Of a DNA stretch of 64,000 nt, positions 34,365 through 45,103 are shown one piece after another; position 1 is the first letter of the stretch, and every line of letters starts with the position of its first letter. The stretch covers positions 32,191,453 to 32,255,452 of the forward strand of contig JAOANR010000014.1 of assembly GCA_030278955.1 (NCBI GenBank). Direction: 5' to 3'. This DNA is from Hygrophila difformis (Eukaryota > Streptophyta > Magnoliopsida > Lamiales > Acanthaceae). The notes below the pieces were generated by a model, which was not told the DNA's origin, did not search any database, and saw only the letters and a program-made list of their open reading frames with translations. The translations under genes and the position numbers were made by a program.

Positions 34365-36075
34365 CAGGGAAAGATGCTGAAGATGGACTGAATCTGTAAA
34401 GATTCACTTTTGACTGGACTCACTGGAACCATATTTTGGTAACTTTCTGACTGATCTCTGACGCTAACCTATCCAAGTGTACAGCTTTGTCTGTATTGAT
34501 GTTTGGCTGTGATTAAGGTCGTGTACTGTGTAACGAACCTTGAATTTGTTTGTCTTGATGGGTGTACGACATATTTTGGGCAGTCGTACATTTACTGCTT
34601 TCCACAAGAGAATTTCGTCTTAAATTCTCCATTATTTGAAAAAGATGTGTGACAGTCCAAGATGAATAAGTGACTGTCACGCCAAAAATAAGCTGTGACA
34701 TGCTTGCATGTTCACAGTGTTTCTTTTTACTGCTTTCAATTAAACAAACCGGCATAAAACAAGCATAAATCTGTCACCTAAATTCACATGTTGAATTTAG
34801 GCTAATGACGAAATCTTCAGACTATTACATTGGGATAAAACAATTAAAAATATGCATGACATAAATTCTCGAAGTTTTGAGCTATAAAAATCCAATGATA
34901 TGATCACTTGAAAGACTAACAAACTTTCATGTTGAGAATTTGATTGAATAAGTTGTAAGAATCTTTCAAAGGTTAAATTTGAGAATAAATGGATGACATG
35001 ATCAAACCGTCCCTTGTGAGACCTGAGCCGAGTCATTTTTACTCAATACTTCTTTGATTGTGTGAATCAATTCGATTAAAGGGCACTAGAACTTACAATT
35101 GGGACCGATTCAAGACCATGCCATAATTCCCAAAATCGAGCATATGATCGAGGCACTTAGAAACCCCAAAATTTTGGCTTTCGTTTGAATTCCAAACCCA
35201 AAAACATTTTCCCTTTAGGATTAACCAATCTGAGCCTTTAAACCTAATTTTTCTTTGAAGCCACTATATTACTCCTAGCCTTACAAAAAGACCAAGAAAA
35301 TCAAACCCAAGTGTACATGAGCCATCCCATCAAGGCATTGTAATCTTTAATCATCAATTATGTATCAATCGGTATGCTATAAACCGATTCAAATTTCCAA
35401 AAAAAAAAAAAGTAGAGAAGAAGTTGAGATCTATTCAACAAGAATAAATTGCAAATGACAAAGCAAATTAGACAAAGTCTAATGTCATGCAATGGAAAAA
35501 CAAAAACAAAAGAAGGATAGAAATGATGATGATTATAGATTCTACAAAATGCCAAGTTATGGTGGAATGGTGTCATGTCACTTTTTAACCCAATAATTCC
35601 TTTTCCTACCAAATGTTACAACCGTATGCCCCGTTACAACCTTAAATAAGACCTCGGGATCTCGATTTGAGGAAATGAGCAGGTGGCGAGTTGGTCTAAT
35701 TGCAAGCTTATGGGAGAATTTAATTGAATTTGATCTTGAGCGTTAATGATAAAAGCCAATCTTGAGAGTGAGTGAACTTTCCGATTCTACTATATGTGAG
35801 GCTCTGCTTTGATTGATTAATGATTCATGTCATGCTTGAATTCAAGAATTAAGCCAATGCGATTTTCTAAACACATATTCAAGAAAAATTAACAATAATG
35901 ATTGATTTGTATGTTCACTCAAGTGAGAAGTATCATTCCATTAAACACTGCAACCAAGAGAGTTTAATACTTGTAATTTTGATTGTCTTATCCCAATATA
36001 AAAAGAATGAAATTTCTGAGGCCACGAAAATGGACTGAATATGCAGAGTCCAAGCTCCTAGGAGCACTGACTCTG
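34365..36075 (+). other. Non-coding spacer between F-box gene and 3' LTR
   Basis: About 1.7 kb with no recognisable coding sequence. It presumably contains the 3' end of the F-box transcript. The distal part, including a CCCCGTTACAACCTTAAATA phrase near 35630, looks like the non-coding tail seen before the 3' LTR of Athila/Tat elements. Confidence 0.5.
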
Positions 36076-36112
36076 ACTGCTCGGGGACGATCAGTATTAA
36101 ATGTGAGGATGT
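36076..36112 (+). promoter_or_regulatory. Hairpin plus TGTGAGGATG polypurine cassette at the 3' LTR edge
   Basis: Stem ACTGCTCG/CGATCAGT (36076-36083, 36088-36095, one mismatch), then ATTAAATGTGAGGATGT (36096-36112) directly before TGATAATGG. By analogy with 57470-57508 of the second Athila-type element this is the 3' polypurine tract, and it places the true 3' LTR start at 36113. Confidence 0.7.
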
Positions 36113-39100
36113 TGATAATGGCCAAAATTGTCCATTATTTCCAATCCATTTCCGTGTCTGAGACGGGCATTTTGATCGTGATTCCATCTTATTTCAATAA
36201 GAAAGCAGTTGAATTTGACAGATTAATGCGAGTTTGTAAAAACATCGAGCCGGTAACAAAAAGACACAAAATATGCAATTTTAATTGTATTTGTGTTAGA
36301 AAAATCCAAAAACATGAAAAAAGGAAAAAGAAAAGAAAAAGGAATGAAAAGATGGGCAAAAGAATAAAAGAGCCCACAAAAATCCAAAAAGATGGGAAGA
36401 AGATTGAAAATCCCACAACTGAAATTTGGTTAAGTGTTGAAGCATAATTCGAATTGTGAGCAATTCGAATTAATTCGAATTGCACAACAATTCGAATTGC
36501 TAAAGAGAGCAAAGAATTGGTTAAGTGTTGGAAGGGATGCAGAAGGCTAATTCGAATTATTCAAGTTCGAATTAATTCGAATTAGGGAATGAAGAGAGAA
36601 GAAACCCAAAGGCAAGAAGAAGATGCAATTCGAATTGTCCAATTCGAATTAATTCGAATTGGCACAAACAATTCGAATTACCAACAAGTGCAAGGAAGCC
36701 AAGCAGAAACCCCTCATCCAATTCGAGAAATACCAATTCGAATTATCACAACAATTCGAATTGACTACTGAAGGCTACAATCCCAGCTCAAGGAAGAGAT
36801 CTCACAATTCGAATTAATTCGAATTGGTTGAGATAATTCGAACTTCACTCAACAATTCATTCAAATGAAGCTGTGGAGCATGGACACAACACTGGTGGGC
36901 CTAGGGTTTTGAAGATTGTCTATAAAAGCAGACCTTCCACAACAGAATCAGGAGATCAAGAATTTTAACCAAAAGGCAGCTTGGGACAAAAAGAACAGCA
37001 GGAGGTTCCACACCCCTTAAGGGTTAGGTAGGTAGTTTAGATTAGTTTAGTTTATTTTTCTTGCAAGTAGTGTAATCTTTACATGCTTTAATCTTAGTTT
37101 AGTGTAGAAGCAGTTTGTGTAACCCTTAGAGTAGCCATTTTCCATATGTCTACATGCTTTCTAGTTAGAATAAACCCTACCTTCAAGCTAATGATGGTTT
37201 TGGGTTCTTATTTTGCTTTCAAGTGTCAATACAAGGAAAATTTCCAGAAATGGTTTTATCCATTTGTTTTGGCACTCTTTAATGCTTTCCCTAGAAATAA
37301 ATGCTTAGTGTGTTTGTTTGTTTCAACTAGGTTACATTTATTATGTCCTAGTTGACATTCAAACTTTATAAATGCATGTTTGTTGGGTTTTTGGCTTGAT
37401 TTAGTGCCTTAGAGCTTCAAATAAGTGTTCTTAGGTTTTAGATGTTTTTAATGTCTGTGTTAATTTGTATTTTAATTTTATTCTTCCTGCCTTAATCTTA
37501 TTTCGTGCTTCCTTAGATAACTTGAGTGTTCTTAGTTTACTCATGTAGTTCTTAGATAATTAGATGTTTTAGGCTCTTTGATCTCTGATTTCTTGTTTGT
37601 AGAAATAGGGTTTGAATCTGGCCAATACCCACTAGACATGTATTCGTTCATTTCTTGAAAATCTCACTAGGGTGGCTGTGAAATGACACTGATGTGAGAT
37701 GAGGGATTTAGTAAATCTAAACCCATCATTACAGTACAGTGTTCACCTAACCCATACTTGTGAGAACAAAAATTGTTGTTGTCTGAAAACATGTGATTCG
37801 AATTGAGGCAATTCGAATTAATTCGAATTGCTAAGGGAAATTCGAATTGCATATCCAAACTATTCTCTTCATGTGGTCTTCAACCAATTCGAATTATTCC
37901 ATTCGAGTTAATTCGAACTGCTCAACAATTCGAATTGGGTTGAAAACCACATTGTACCCATTGCCACTCATTCATGCCTTAGTTTATTTTCCACCTCTTA
38001 CCAATTCGAATTGTCCAATTCGAATTAATTCGAATTGCTGGACAATTCGAACTCACCCTCCCTTTGAGGTAAATGCCTTAGTCAATTTGAGCAAGAAAGG
38101 GACTTCGCCAATTCGAGTTATCCAATTCGAATTAATTCGAATTGGCCAATAATTCGAATTAGATGATGTTCCAATTTCTGGCAATGATCAATTGGGTAAA
38201 GTACCACTTCATCCTTCATGCATTCTCAATTCGAATTATCCCAATAATTCGAATTGAACTGTCCCCTCTATTTTGAAAACTCCAAAAACATTTCCTTTCT
38301 TGATTTGTGTAAGCTGCATGGATGTATTGGGCCTAGGCCCAATTCATCTGATTTCTATCCATTACACATCTCATCCCATTAGTGTCCATTCATTGTGTGC
38401 TTAACACCCACACAATACCAAAAATATTTTCTTACTTTCATATTTTCTCCTTCATTGTGTGTATGAACGGATAATGAGAAACACCACAGATTAATGTTGG
38501 TGAAAGGTCCCTTCACAGGGATATCGACTAACCCGTCTTCTGTGTGTCAATCATTATCTGTTATTTTGCATGATCTGGTTAAGTGGTTGGTGGAAGCTTC
38601 GGCGAGCGTTCTCTTCACTAAGAGTTTCGATTAGTCACTCAGCCAATTCCTAATCAGATACTGTTTTAATTTTCCTTATCTTAATTTCTCAACCTGAATT
38701 CAAGTTGCAATAGTATCAACTGATGTCGACCAACATCAGTTGAGAAATATTACAGCAAGAAATATGTGGGTTTTTCTTCCACTCACAGACAAAAGAAAAC
38801 TAAATGATGGCGGTCACCGTTGTTTGGAATTCTTTCTGTCTAAAAACAATCATCTTGGATAATTGGGAACCGGACAGCAGATGTTTGCAGTCCGGAAAAC
38901 CCCAACTATCTCTGGCACTCTTTTTAGCCGATTTCTTCTCATCTCAGGCTAATCCATCGTGTGTATCGTATTCTGTCTAACCCCACCATATATTTTGGGG
39001 TATTTTATTTTCCTTTTCATATACTTGTATGCATGATACTATTATGTAGATGTTCTGGTCTTATTGCTATTTTGGGGATCCTTCCCCTTGGACACAGAAG

Positions 39101-40993
39101 TCTTGATGTAAATCAGATGCTGCATAATAAATTTCCAACAAAAATTCCTTTATAAAATCCGGATCTGAGTAAGGGATAAATTCAACAGTTATGACTAATT
39201 CATATTCCACTGGGGGTTGATTTTGAGAGCTTAGAAGCAGAGTCAGCGATTAGGTCTCGTCTAGACTGAAAGGATCTGTGTTTTGATTGAGAGTCTAGTA
39301 CCTGTTTAGGGAATGATTTTCAAATACTCATTTGCTTCTCAAAATTGTTGTGTGTTGGAAATCTGATATTAGATATCGCATTAAGTCAATATCCACTTGG
39401 GTGTAGATGAGATGTGATAAATAATACTAGAGGAACAACATATAGGCCTTGGTGAATTTATAAGGTAAGGTCGAGTATTCCTTCGACTACTATCTTCTTC
39501 TACCAAAGTCTAGAATTGAGTCTTGAGTGAGTACATCCGGAATAGGTTCATTTATGGATCTGTTTCATTTAGTTTGTATCTCATAACTACCCAGATGTTG
39601 TAAGCCCTGTGGCTTATTGATATCTCGGGGGTTCTTGATCTGCATCTGGTCACCAAGACCAGGGGCTCTTTTATACTAACGGAAAGAGACGTTTTTAACG
39701 ATTCCGAGTGATAGATTTAAATGCTTTCTTTACAGCTTTCTTCACTGCTTTCCTTTTAAATGCTTTCATAGAGGTCACTCGGAAGAATTAGGGGCTGTCC
39801 ATCTGTTAAAAGGTTTGAGAGTTATGGAATGGTTTGGGGTTTGATTTGAAACTTTGGGTGTGACATGGGGGAATGATAGGAGTACTTGGCATGTCAACTA
39901 ATGATATGTTAGGTGTTGCTTGTCCACCACAGATATGTAATGTAACTTCACAAGGCCTGTGGAGGGAGTTATAAGTCTGTGGTATCTTAGAAATTGTTGT
40001 CTTAAGAGCATGTAAATTCTCACCATAAGTACCTGTCTGTTAAAGGGAACAGGGTGTAGAAAGCATGAGGATTAGCTAACTAGAGGATTATCCCAAGCTA
40101 AGATCTGTGTATAAAATTGGAAGCTTAATTGTGTTCCATCTGAATCTTGTCCAATCTTTATTATTTCCTCCCTGTCCCTTCTGTCATATTTAAATCTGCT
40201 TTCTAGATAGTGTAGCATAATTTTATATTGCTTTCGTAGTATAGATTTAATTGCTTTCTTCAATCTCGTTTACCATGCTTTGTAGAATAATTTTTACTGC
40301 TTTCATGATCTGATTTAATATTGTCAAGTAGTTGTTAGAAATCTTTGCAAAACTTGAAACGAGTAACCGAGTGGAAAATCTTAGTAAACGACATGGGTCC
40401 TGCTTCCATCGCACATCCTCCAGTGAACGATCCGGTACTTACTATAAATTACTGCAATTTTTGACCCGTGCGCTTTCGGGAGCACAGTTTCGTGACACGA
40501 GTAAATAAAAACAACATTTTGGGCAAATACTCTTATAGTGGGAAGATGTTCAAGAATTTCATGGCCGGTATCTCTTTGACATGAAATTTTGAGAAGCATC
40601 ATGGTGCAGATATCAGGGACTTTCAGGGTGACAGACTGAAGGTCCATTCCTGTTGCACCGTGATATTTGTTAAAAGTTTCATGGCTGAGAGGACCACAGC
40701 GCCGTTTGAACCCCACAGGAGTAATAAAAAGGGAAATCTTAATATATTCTTAAACCCCTTCCCCCAATCATAACTCTTTTCATTTTAATAAATCCGAACT
40801 TGGAAATTGTATTTAGACGGTTCTTCAACCCCCCAGCAGCAAAATGAAACTTGGCTTGGGTGCAAAAGTTTCATGGCCGTCACCGGGGACTCTTGAGGCA
40901 CCATTTGAAATCACAGTTTCCTCCTTAAGCAATAAACCAGTAAAAGTATTTTCAGAAAATTACTCGTGTCGGCGAAGCTCGTCAAAAGTTTCA
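36113..40993 (+). repeat. 3' LTR, full length, ~4.9 kb
   Basis: Runs from TGATAATGG after the polypurine cassette to ...GTCAAAAGTTTCA. The last 3.2 kb match the 5' LTR. The first 1.66 kb have no counterpart there. This unique part holds a palindrome array (exact cores at 36462, 36641 and 36806, near-exact at about 36565) and a strong TATA box at 36921. A further palindrome cluster lies downstream (exact cores at 37810, 38017 and 38124). The start is inferred from the cassette; the end is certain from alignment to the 5' LTR. Confidence 0.78.
36921..36928 (+). promoter_or_regulatory. LTR TATA box
   Basis: TATAAAAG about 95 bp after the last palindrome core of the U3 array, followed by a plausible start region (CTTCCACAACAGAATC). 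It is absent from the truncated 5' LTR. Confidence 0.75.
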
Positions 40994-42168
40994 TTCCACT
41001 TCAGGGGAATGGGAGGTATAGGTAAGAGTGCCACGTTCGGAATCACAAGCGTCGCAGCAGGGTGAATGCTGCGGTCTTCACATTCCGAATATTACTCCTT
41101 TCGGAATGTTGAGAATGACCTATGAATACAAAGAGCTGCCGAAGATAGTGGATGGGGAGGCGGCAAGTTGAAAATTGGGCATACACGACATTCCAAAGGA
41201 AATTGGGCGGTTCAGTGGCCAATGCGAGATGCCATGGGAAAAGGATAGCAGCGGATTGATCACAATATAAACTCAGGCGGCCAGAGTGGTATTAGTCGTA
41301 TTAATTTCATTATTACTATTCATATTATTAGCATTAACTTTACAAAAATGTATTGATCGCCGTTATTAATATTATTTTGTAATGTTTACTTGTAGGTATT
41401 GCCCAAATACAACATTTGGACATGGTCGCCACGTTTGTAACAACAACATTGGCCTGGGCGGCATTGGTAATGACGACGGTTCGATCCACCTCCCATTGCT
41501 TAGGGGTCAAAATGGAAGCGGGTGAACTAAGACCGTAGAACATTCAGAGGGGTAAGCCTTGGTGGGTGGTATTACCCCTCAATTTAACCGTTGGGGATAG
41601 GGAGATGGAGGACAAAAGGGCACCTGAATCTTGGGCAACTCTATTTAAAGACCCTATGTCCATGCATCTGCTATGCAATTCCAAATCTCTTTCAATTTGA
41701 GAAGACTCCTCCAATTCAGGGTTTTGGTGTTCAACTTCAGTGGCTGGAGATACAACATTTGGACGTATTTGGAATGGGCGGCATTGGTAATGACCCTAAT
41801 TGGAAGCACAATCACTACATCAGGATGAATGTAGTGATCGTGACATTCCAAATATTACTCCTTTCGTGTAGCATGAGTATAGCCTGTCCCACAACGGTCG
41901 TGTTGCGACAGGTTAAACACTGGGCATGCATCAAGCTCAAATCTTACATCACAGAGCTTGAAGAATCGGCTTTCCGAGAGGATAAAATTCTGCAGTCCCC
42001 ATCATAGCCACCAGCACCGTAGATAGCACCATTTATTTCGGTTGCATATGGTGCAGAAGGCTGCAGAGAGTAATCAATGAAGGGAGTTAAATTGAGCTAC
42101 TAGGATGAATTCCCAACAATGATTCACTAGAGGTAATTTTACAGTTTTTCACATAACAAATCTAATGG

Positions 42169-42242
<74 letters not shown>

Positions 42243-42740
42243 ATCTAATGATTTATATATTCTGGATGCTTAACTGCAGGTTAGTGTTGTAAGTCGGCAG
42301 TTCCATTTCAGGGGAATGGGAGGTATAGGTAAGAGTGCCACATTCGGAATCACAAGCGCCACATCATGGTGAATGTTGCTGTTGTGGAACACTGGGCATG
42401 CATCAACGGTAAGCACGATCACAACATCAACGTTACTGTTGCGGTCGTGACATTAAAAAAATTACTCCTTTCGGGAACATTGAGTATGGCCTATCAATTT
42501 TGTCCGAATCAGGAATTGGAAGGTATTGGAAAATACAACATTTGGCATGGGCGGCATTGGTAAGGACCGTCATTGGAAGCACAATAACTGCATCATGAAG
42601 AATGTGATGACTATGACATTCCAAATATTACTCCTCTCGGGACATTCAGTATGGCCTTGCAGATTCAAAGAGCTGGAGGGGATGGTGGATGGGGTGGCGG
42701 CAAGTTGAAATTTGGGCATACACGACGCCTTTCAGTAGAC
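40994..42740. repeat. Region of shuffled short duplications with P-loop-like GMGGIGK reading
   Basis: Short modules recur. GGAATGGGAGGTATAGGTAA followed by GAGTGCCAC occurs at about 41006 and 42313. GGGCGGCATTGGTAA occurs at about 41456, 41775 and 42549. ACATTCCAAATATTACTCC occurs at about 41840 and 42613, with related strings at 41080 and 42446. AACACTGGGCATGCATCAA occurs at about 41918 and 42388. In one frame the first two module types read GMGGIGK/N, like the P-loop of plant NB-ARC resistance proteins, but neighbouring motifs are absent. Frames are short (65-138 aa). I cannot assign a function. Confidence 0.55.
42167..42240. repeat. (TTA)n microsatellite
   Basis: About 24 uninterrupted TTA units within the duplicated-module region. 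Confidence 0.95.
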
Positions 42741-42873
42741 AATTATTAATGATAATATAATCCTTTCATAGTTACAATTATTTTATGTTTGTTACAATAT
42801 TATTAGAGAAAATTATTAATCAAAAATATTTATTATTATAACAAAAGAGAAAGTAATAAATATAGTCAAAATA

Positions 42874-43020
42874 ATTTTTGCTATTATTAAATTAATAATA
42901 ATAATGTATAATTTTAATATTTATATTAATAATTATATTTTTAGTATTAAAACTAAAAATACATTATAATAATTATTCTACAAACAATAGTAAAAGAATA
43001 TTAATAATAATGATAATAAT
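42874..43020. repeat. Direct repeat flanking the eL15 array, left copy
   Basis: AT-rich segment starting ATAATTTTTGCTATTATTAA and containing ATTATTCTACAAACAATAGT. It is repeated with minor changes at about 45358-45507 in the same orientation. Confidence 0.8.
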
Positions 43021-43048
43021 TATTCCATTCCCGTGCACCAGCGCCGAC
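43003..43048. repeat. Inverted repeat bounding the eL15 array, left arm
   Basis: ATAATTATTCCATTCCCGTG followed by CACCAGCGCCGAC. The reverse complement, with a few mismatches, is at 45058-45103 (GTCGGCGCGGGTGCACTGCA then ATGGAATAATTAT). The arms face each other across the array like transposon terminal inverted repeats. Confidence 0.7.
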
Positions 43049-45039
43049 GGGAAGCTGACGACAGTCCCAACAACTAACCCTAAGTCCCCCAAGTTTCCTG
43101 CCAGCACGTTCCTCCACCACGGACCTCTTGCCGCGCATGAATTTCAGCTGAGTAACACCCTGGTTGGTGGGCTTACCATGTACAATCTCCTTTGGAACTG
43201 GCCTCCTCCTTCCACCACGTCTAACACGAACACGGTAAACCACATACCCCTGTTTTGCCTTGTAGCCGAGACGTCTTGCCTTATCGGGGCGAGTAGGGTG
43301 GGTGCCGCGGACGCCAGCGGGAAGCTGACGATAGTCCCAACAGCGAACCCTAAGGCCCCCATGTTTCCTGCCAGCATGTTCCTCCACCACGGACCTCTTG
43401 CCGCACAGGAATTTCAGCTGAGTAACACCCTGGTTGGTGGGATTACCATGTACAATCTCCTGTGGAACCGGACTCTTCCTTCCAACACGTCTAACACGGA
43501 CACGGTAAACCACATACCCCTGTTTTGCCCTGTAGCCGAGACGTCTTGCCTTATCGGGGCGAGTAGGGTGGGTGCCGCGGACGCCGGCGGGAAGCTGACG
43601 ATAGTCCCAACAGCGAACCCTAAGGCCCCCATGTTTCCTGCCAGCATGTTCCTCCACCACGGACCTCTTGCCGCACAGGAATTTCAGCTGAGTAACACCC
43701 TGGTTGGTGGGATTACCATGTACAATCTCCTGTGGAACCGGACTCTTCCTTCCAACACGTCTAACACGGACACGGTAAACCACATACCCCTGTTTTGCCC
43801 TGTAGCCGAGACGTCTTGCCTTATCGGGGCGAGTAGGGTGGGTGCCGCGGACGCCGGCGGGAACCTGACGGTACTCCCAACAACGAAGCCTAAGTCCCCC
43901 CACGTTTCCTGCCAGCACGTTCCTCCACCACGAACGCTTGCTGTGCAGGAATTTCAAAAGAGTAACACCCTGGTTGGTGGGCTTACCATGTACAATCCCC
44001 TTTGGAACTGGCCTCTTCCTTCCACCCGTCTAACACGGACACGGTAAACCACATACCCCTGTTTTGCCTTGTAGCCGAGACGTCTTGCCTTATCGGTGCG
44101 AGTAGGGTGGGTGACGCGGAAGCCGGCGGGAAGCTGACGATACTCCCAACAACGAACCCTAATGCCCCCACGTTTCCTGCCACCACGTTCCTCCACCACG
44201 GAACTCTTGCTGCGCAGGAATTCCAGCTGAGTAACACCCTTGTTGGTGGGCCTCCCATGTACAATCCCCTTTGGAACTGGCCTCTTCCTTCCACCACGTC
44301 TAACACGGACACGGTAAACCACATACCCCTGTTTTGCCTTGTAGCCGAAGCGTCCTGCCTTATCGGTGCGAGTAGGGTGGGTGACGCGGACGCCGGCGGG
44401 AAGCTGACGATACTCCCAACAACGAACCCTAATGCCCCCACGTTTCCTGCCAGCACGTTCCTCCACCACGGAACTCTTGCTGCGCAGGAATTCCAGCTGA
44501 GTAACACCCTGGTTGGTGGGCTTACCATGTACAATCCCCTTTGGAACTGGCCTCTTCCTTCCACCACGTCTAACACGGACACGGTAAACCACATACCCCT
44601 GTTTTGCCTTGTAGCCGAAGCGTCCTGCCTTATCGGTGCGAGTAGGGTGGGTGACGCGGACGCTGGCGGGAAGCTGACGATACTCCCAACAACGAACCCT
44701 AATGCCCCCACGTTTCCTGCCAGCACGTTCCTCCACCACGGAACTCTTGCTGCGCAGGAATTCCAGCTGAGTAACACCCTGGTTGGTGGGCTTACCATGT
44801 ACAATCCCCTTTGGAACTGGCCTCTTCCTTCCACCACGTCAAACACGGACACGGTAAAGCACATACCCCTGTTTTGCCTTGTAGCCGAGGCGTCTTGCCT
44901 TGTCGGGGCGAGTAGGGTGGGTGACGCGGACGCCGGCGGGAAGCTGACGATACTCCCAACAACGAACCCCAAGTATGAAGCGCATGACATCGGATTGCTT
45001 CTTCTTCCAGAGCTCCGAGACGTAAGAGTAGGCACCCAT
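43049..45039 (-). pseudogene. RPL15: Ribosomal protein eL15 (RPL15) 5' end followed by eight tandem 270-bp copies of an internal coding segment
   Basis: eL15 is a ~204-aa protein of the large ribosomal subunit. From the ATG at 45039 the minus strand reads [20 protein letters not shown], the normal eL15 start. A unit from CWEYRQ through [49 protein letters not shown] and ERAGRK-GG follows. At the point where eL15 should continue (GGLRVVNSYW) the sequence jumps back to VRCWEYRQ. The 90-codon unit recurs at 270-bp steps (CW-YRQ near 44950, 44680, 44410, 44140, 43870, 43600, 43330 and 43060): seven full copies and one partial. The C-terminal half of eL15 is absent. Copy 1 has AGA changed to TGA (about 44844-44846), and 1-bp changes near 43911 and 44025 shift frame, so no full product is possible. 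The long plus-strand frames are shadows of this array. Confidence 0.92.
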
Positions 45040-45057
45040 GGTGATGGTGTTCGACTC

Positions 45058-45103
45058 GTCGGCGCGGGTGCACTGCAATGGAATAATTATTATCATTATT
45101 ATT
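45058..45103. repeat. Inverted repeat bounding the eL15 array, right arm
   Basis: Reverse complement of 43003-43048 with a few mismatches. It starts 19 bp upstream of the eL15 ATG on the minus strand. Confidence 0.7.

Larger units (their letters stand above)
21696..40993 (+). mobile_element. Athila-type Ty3/gypsy retrotransposon carrying an F-box gene, ~19.3 kb
   Basis: Order: truncated 5' LTR (21696-24982), tRNA-Asp primer site (24983-25000), gag-pro-pol (25130-31114), hairpin cassette (31201), palindrome array and F-box gene (31560-34364), non-coding spacer, second hairpin cassette (36076) and full 3' LTR (36113-40993). The two LTRs agree closely over their shared 3.2 kb, so the insertion is young. 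The tRNA-Asp primer site, the unusual Gag knuckle and RT/INT sequences of the [27 protein letters not shown] type point to the Athila/Tat branch. No target duplication can be scored, because the left end is truncated; the right flank begins TTCCA. Confidence 0.9.

Noticed and set aside
37774..37800. TGTTGTTGTCTG as the true start of the 3' LTR of the F-box-carrying element
   Set aside because: Homology between LTRs begins a few bases before this TG, no polypurine tract precedes it, and a hairpin/purine-tract cassette plus TATA box lie upstream at 36076-36928, so the start is placed at 36113.
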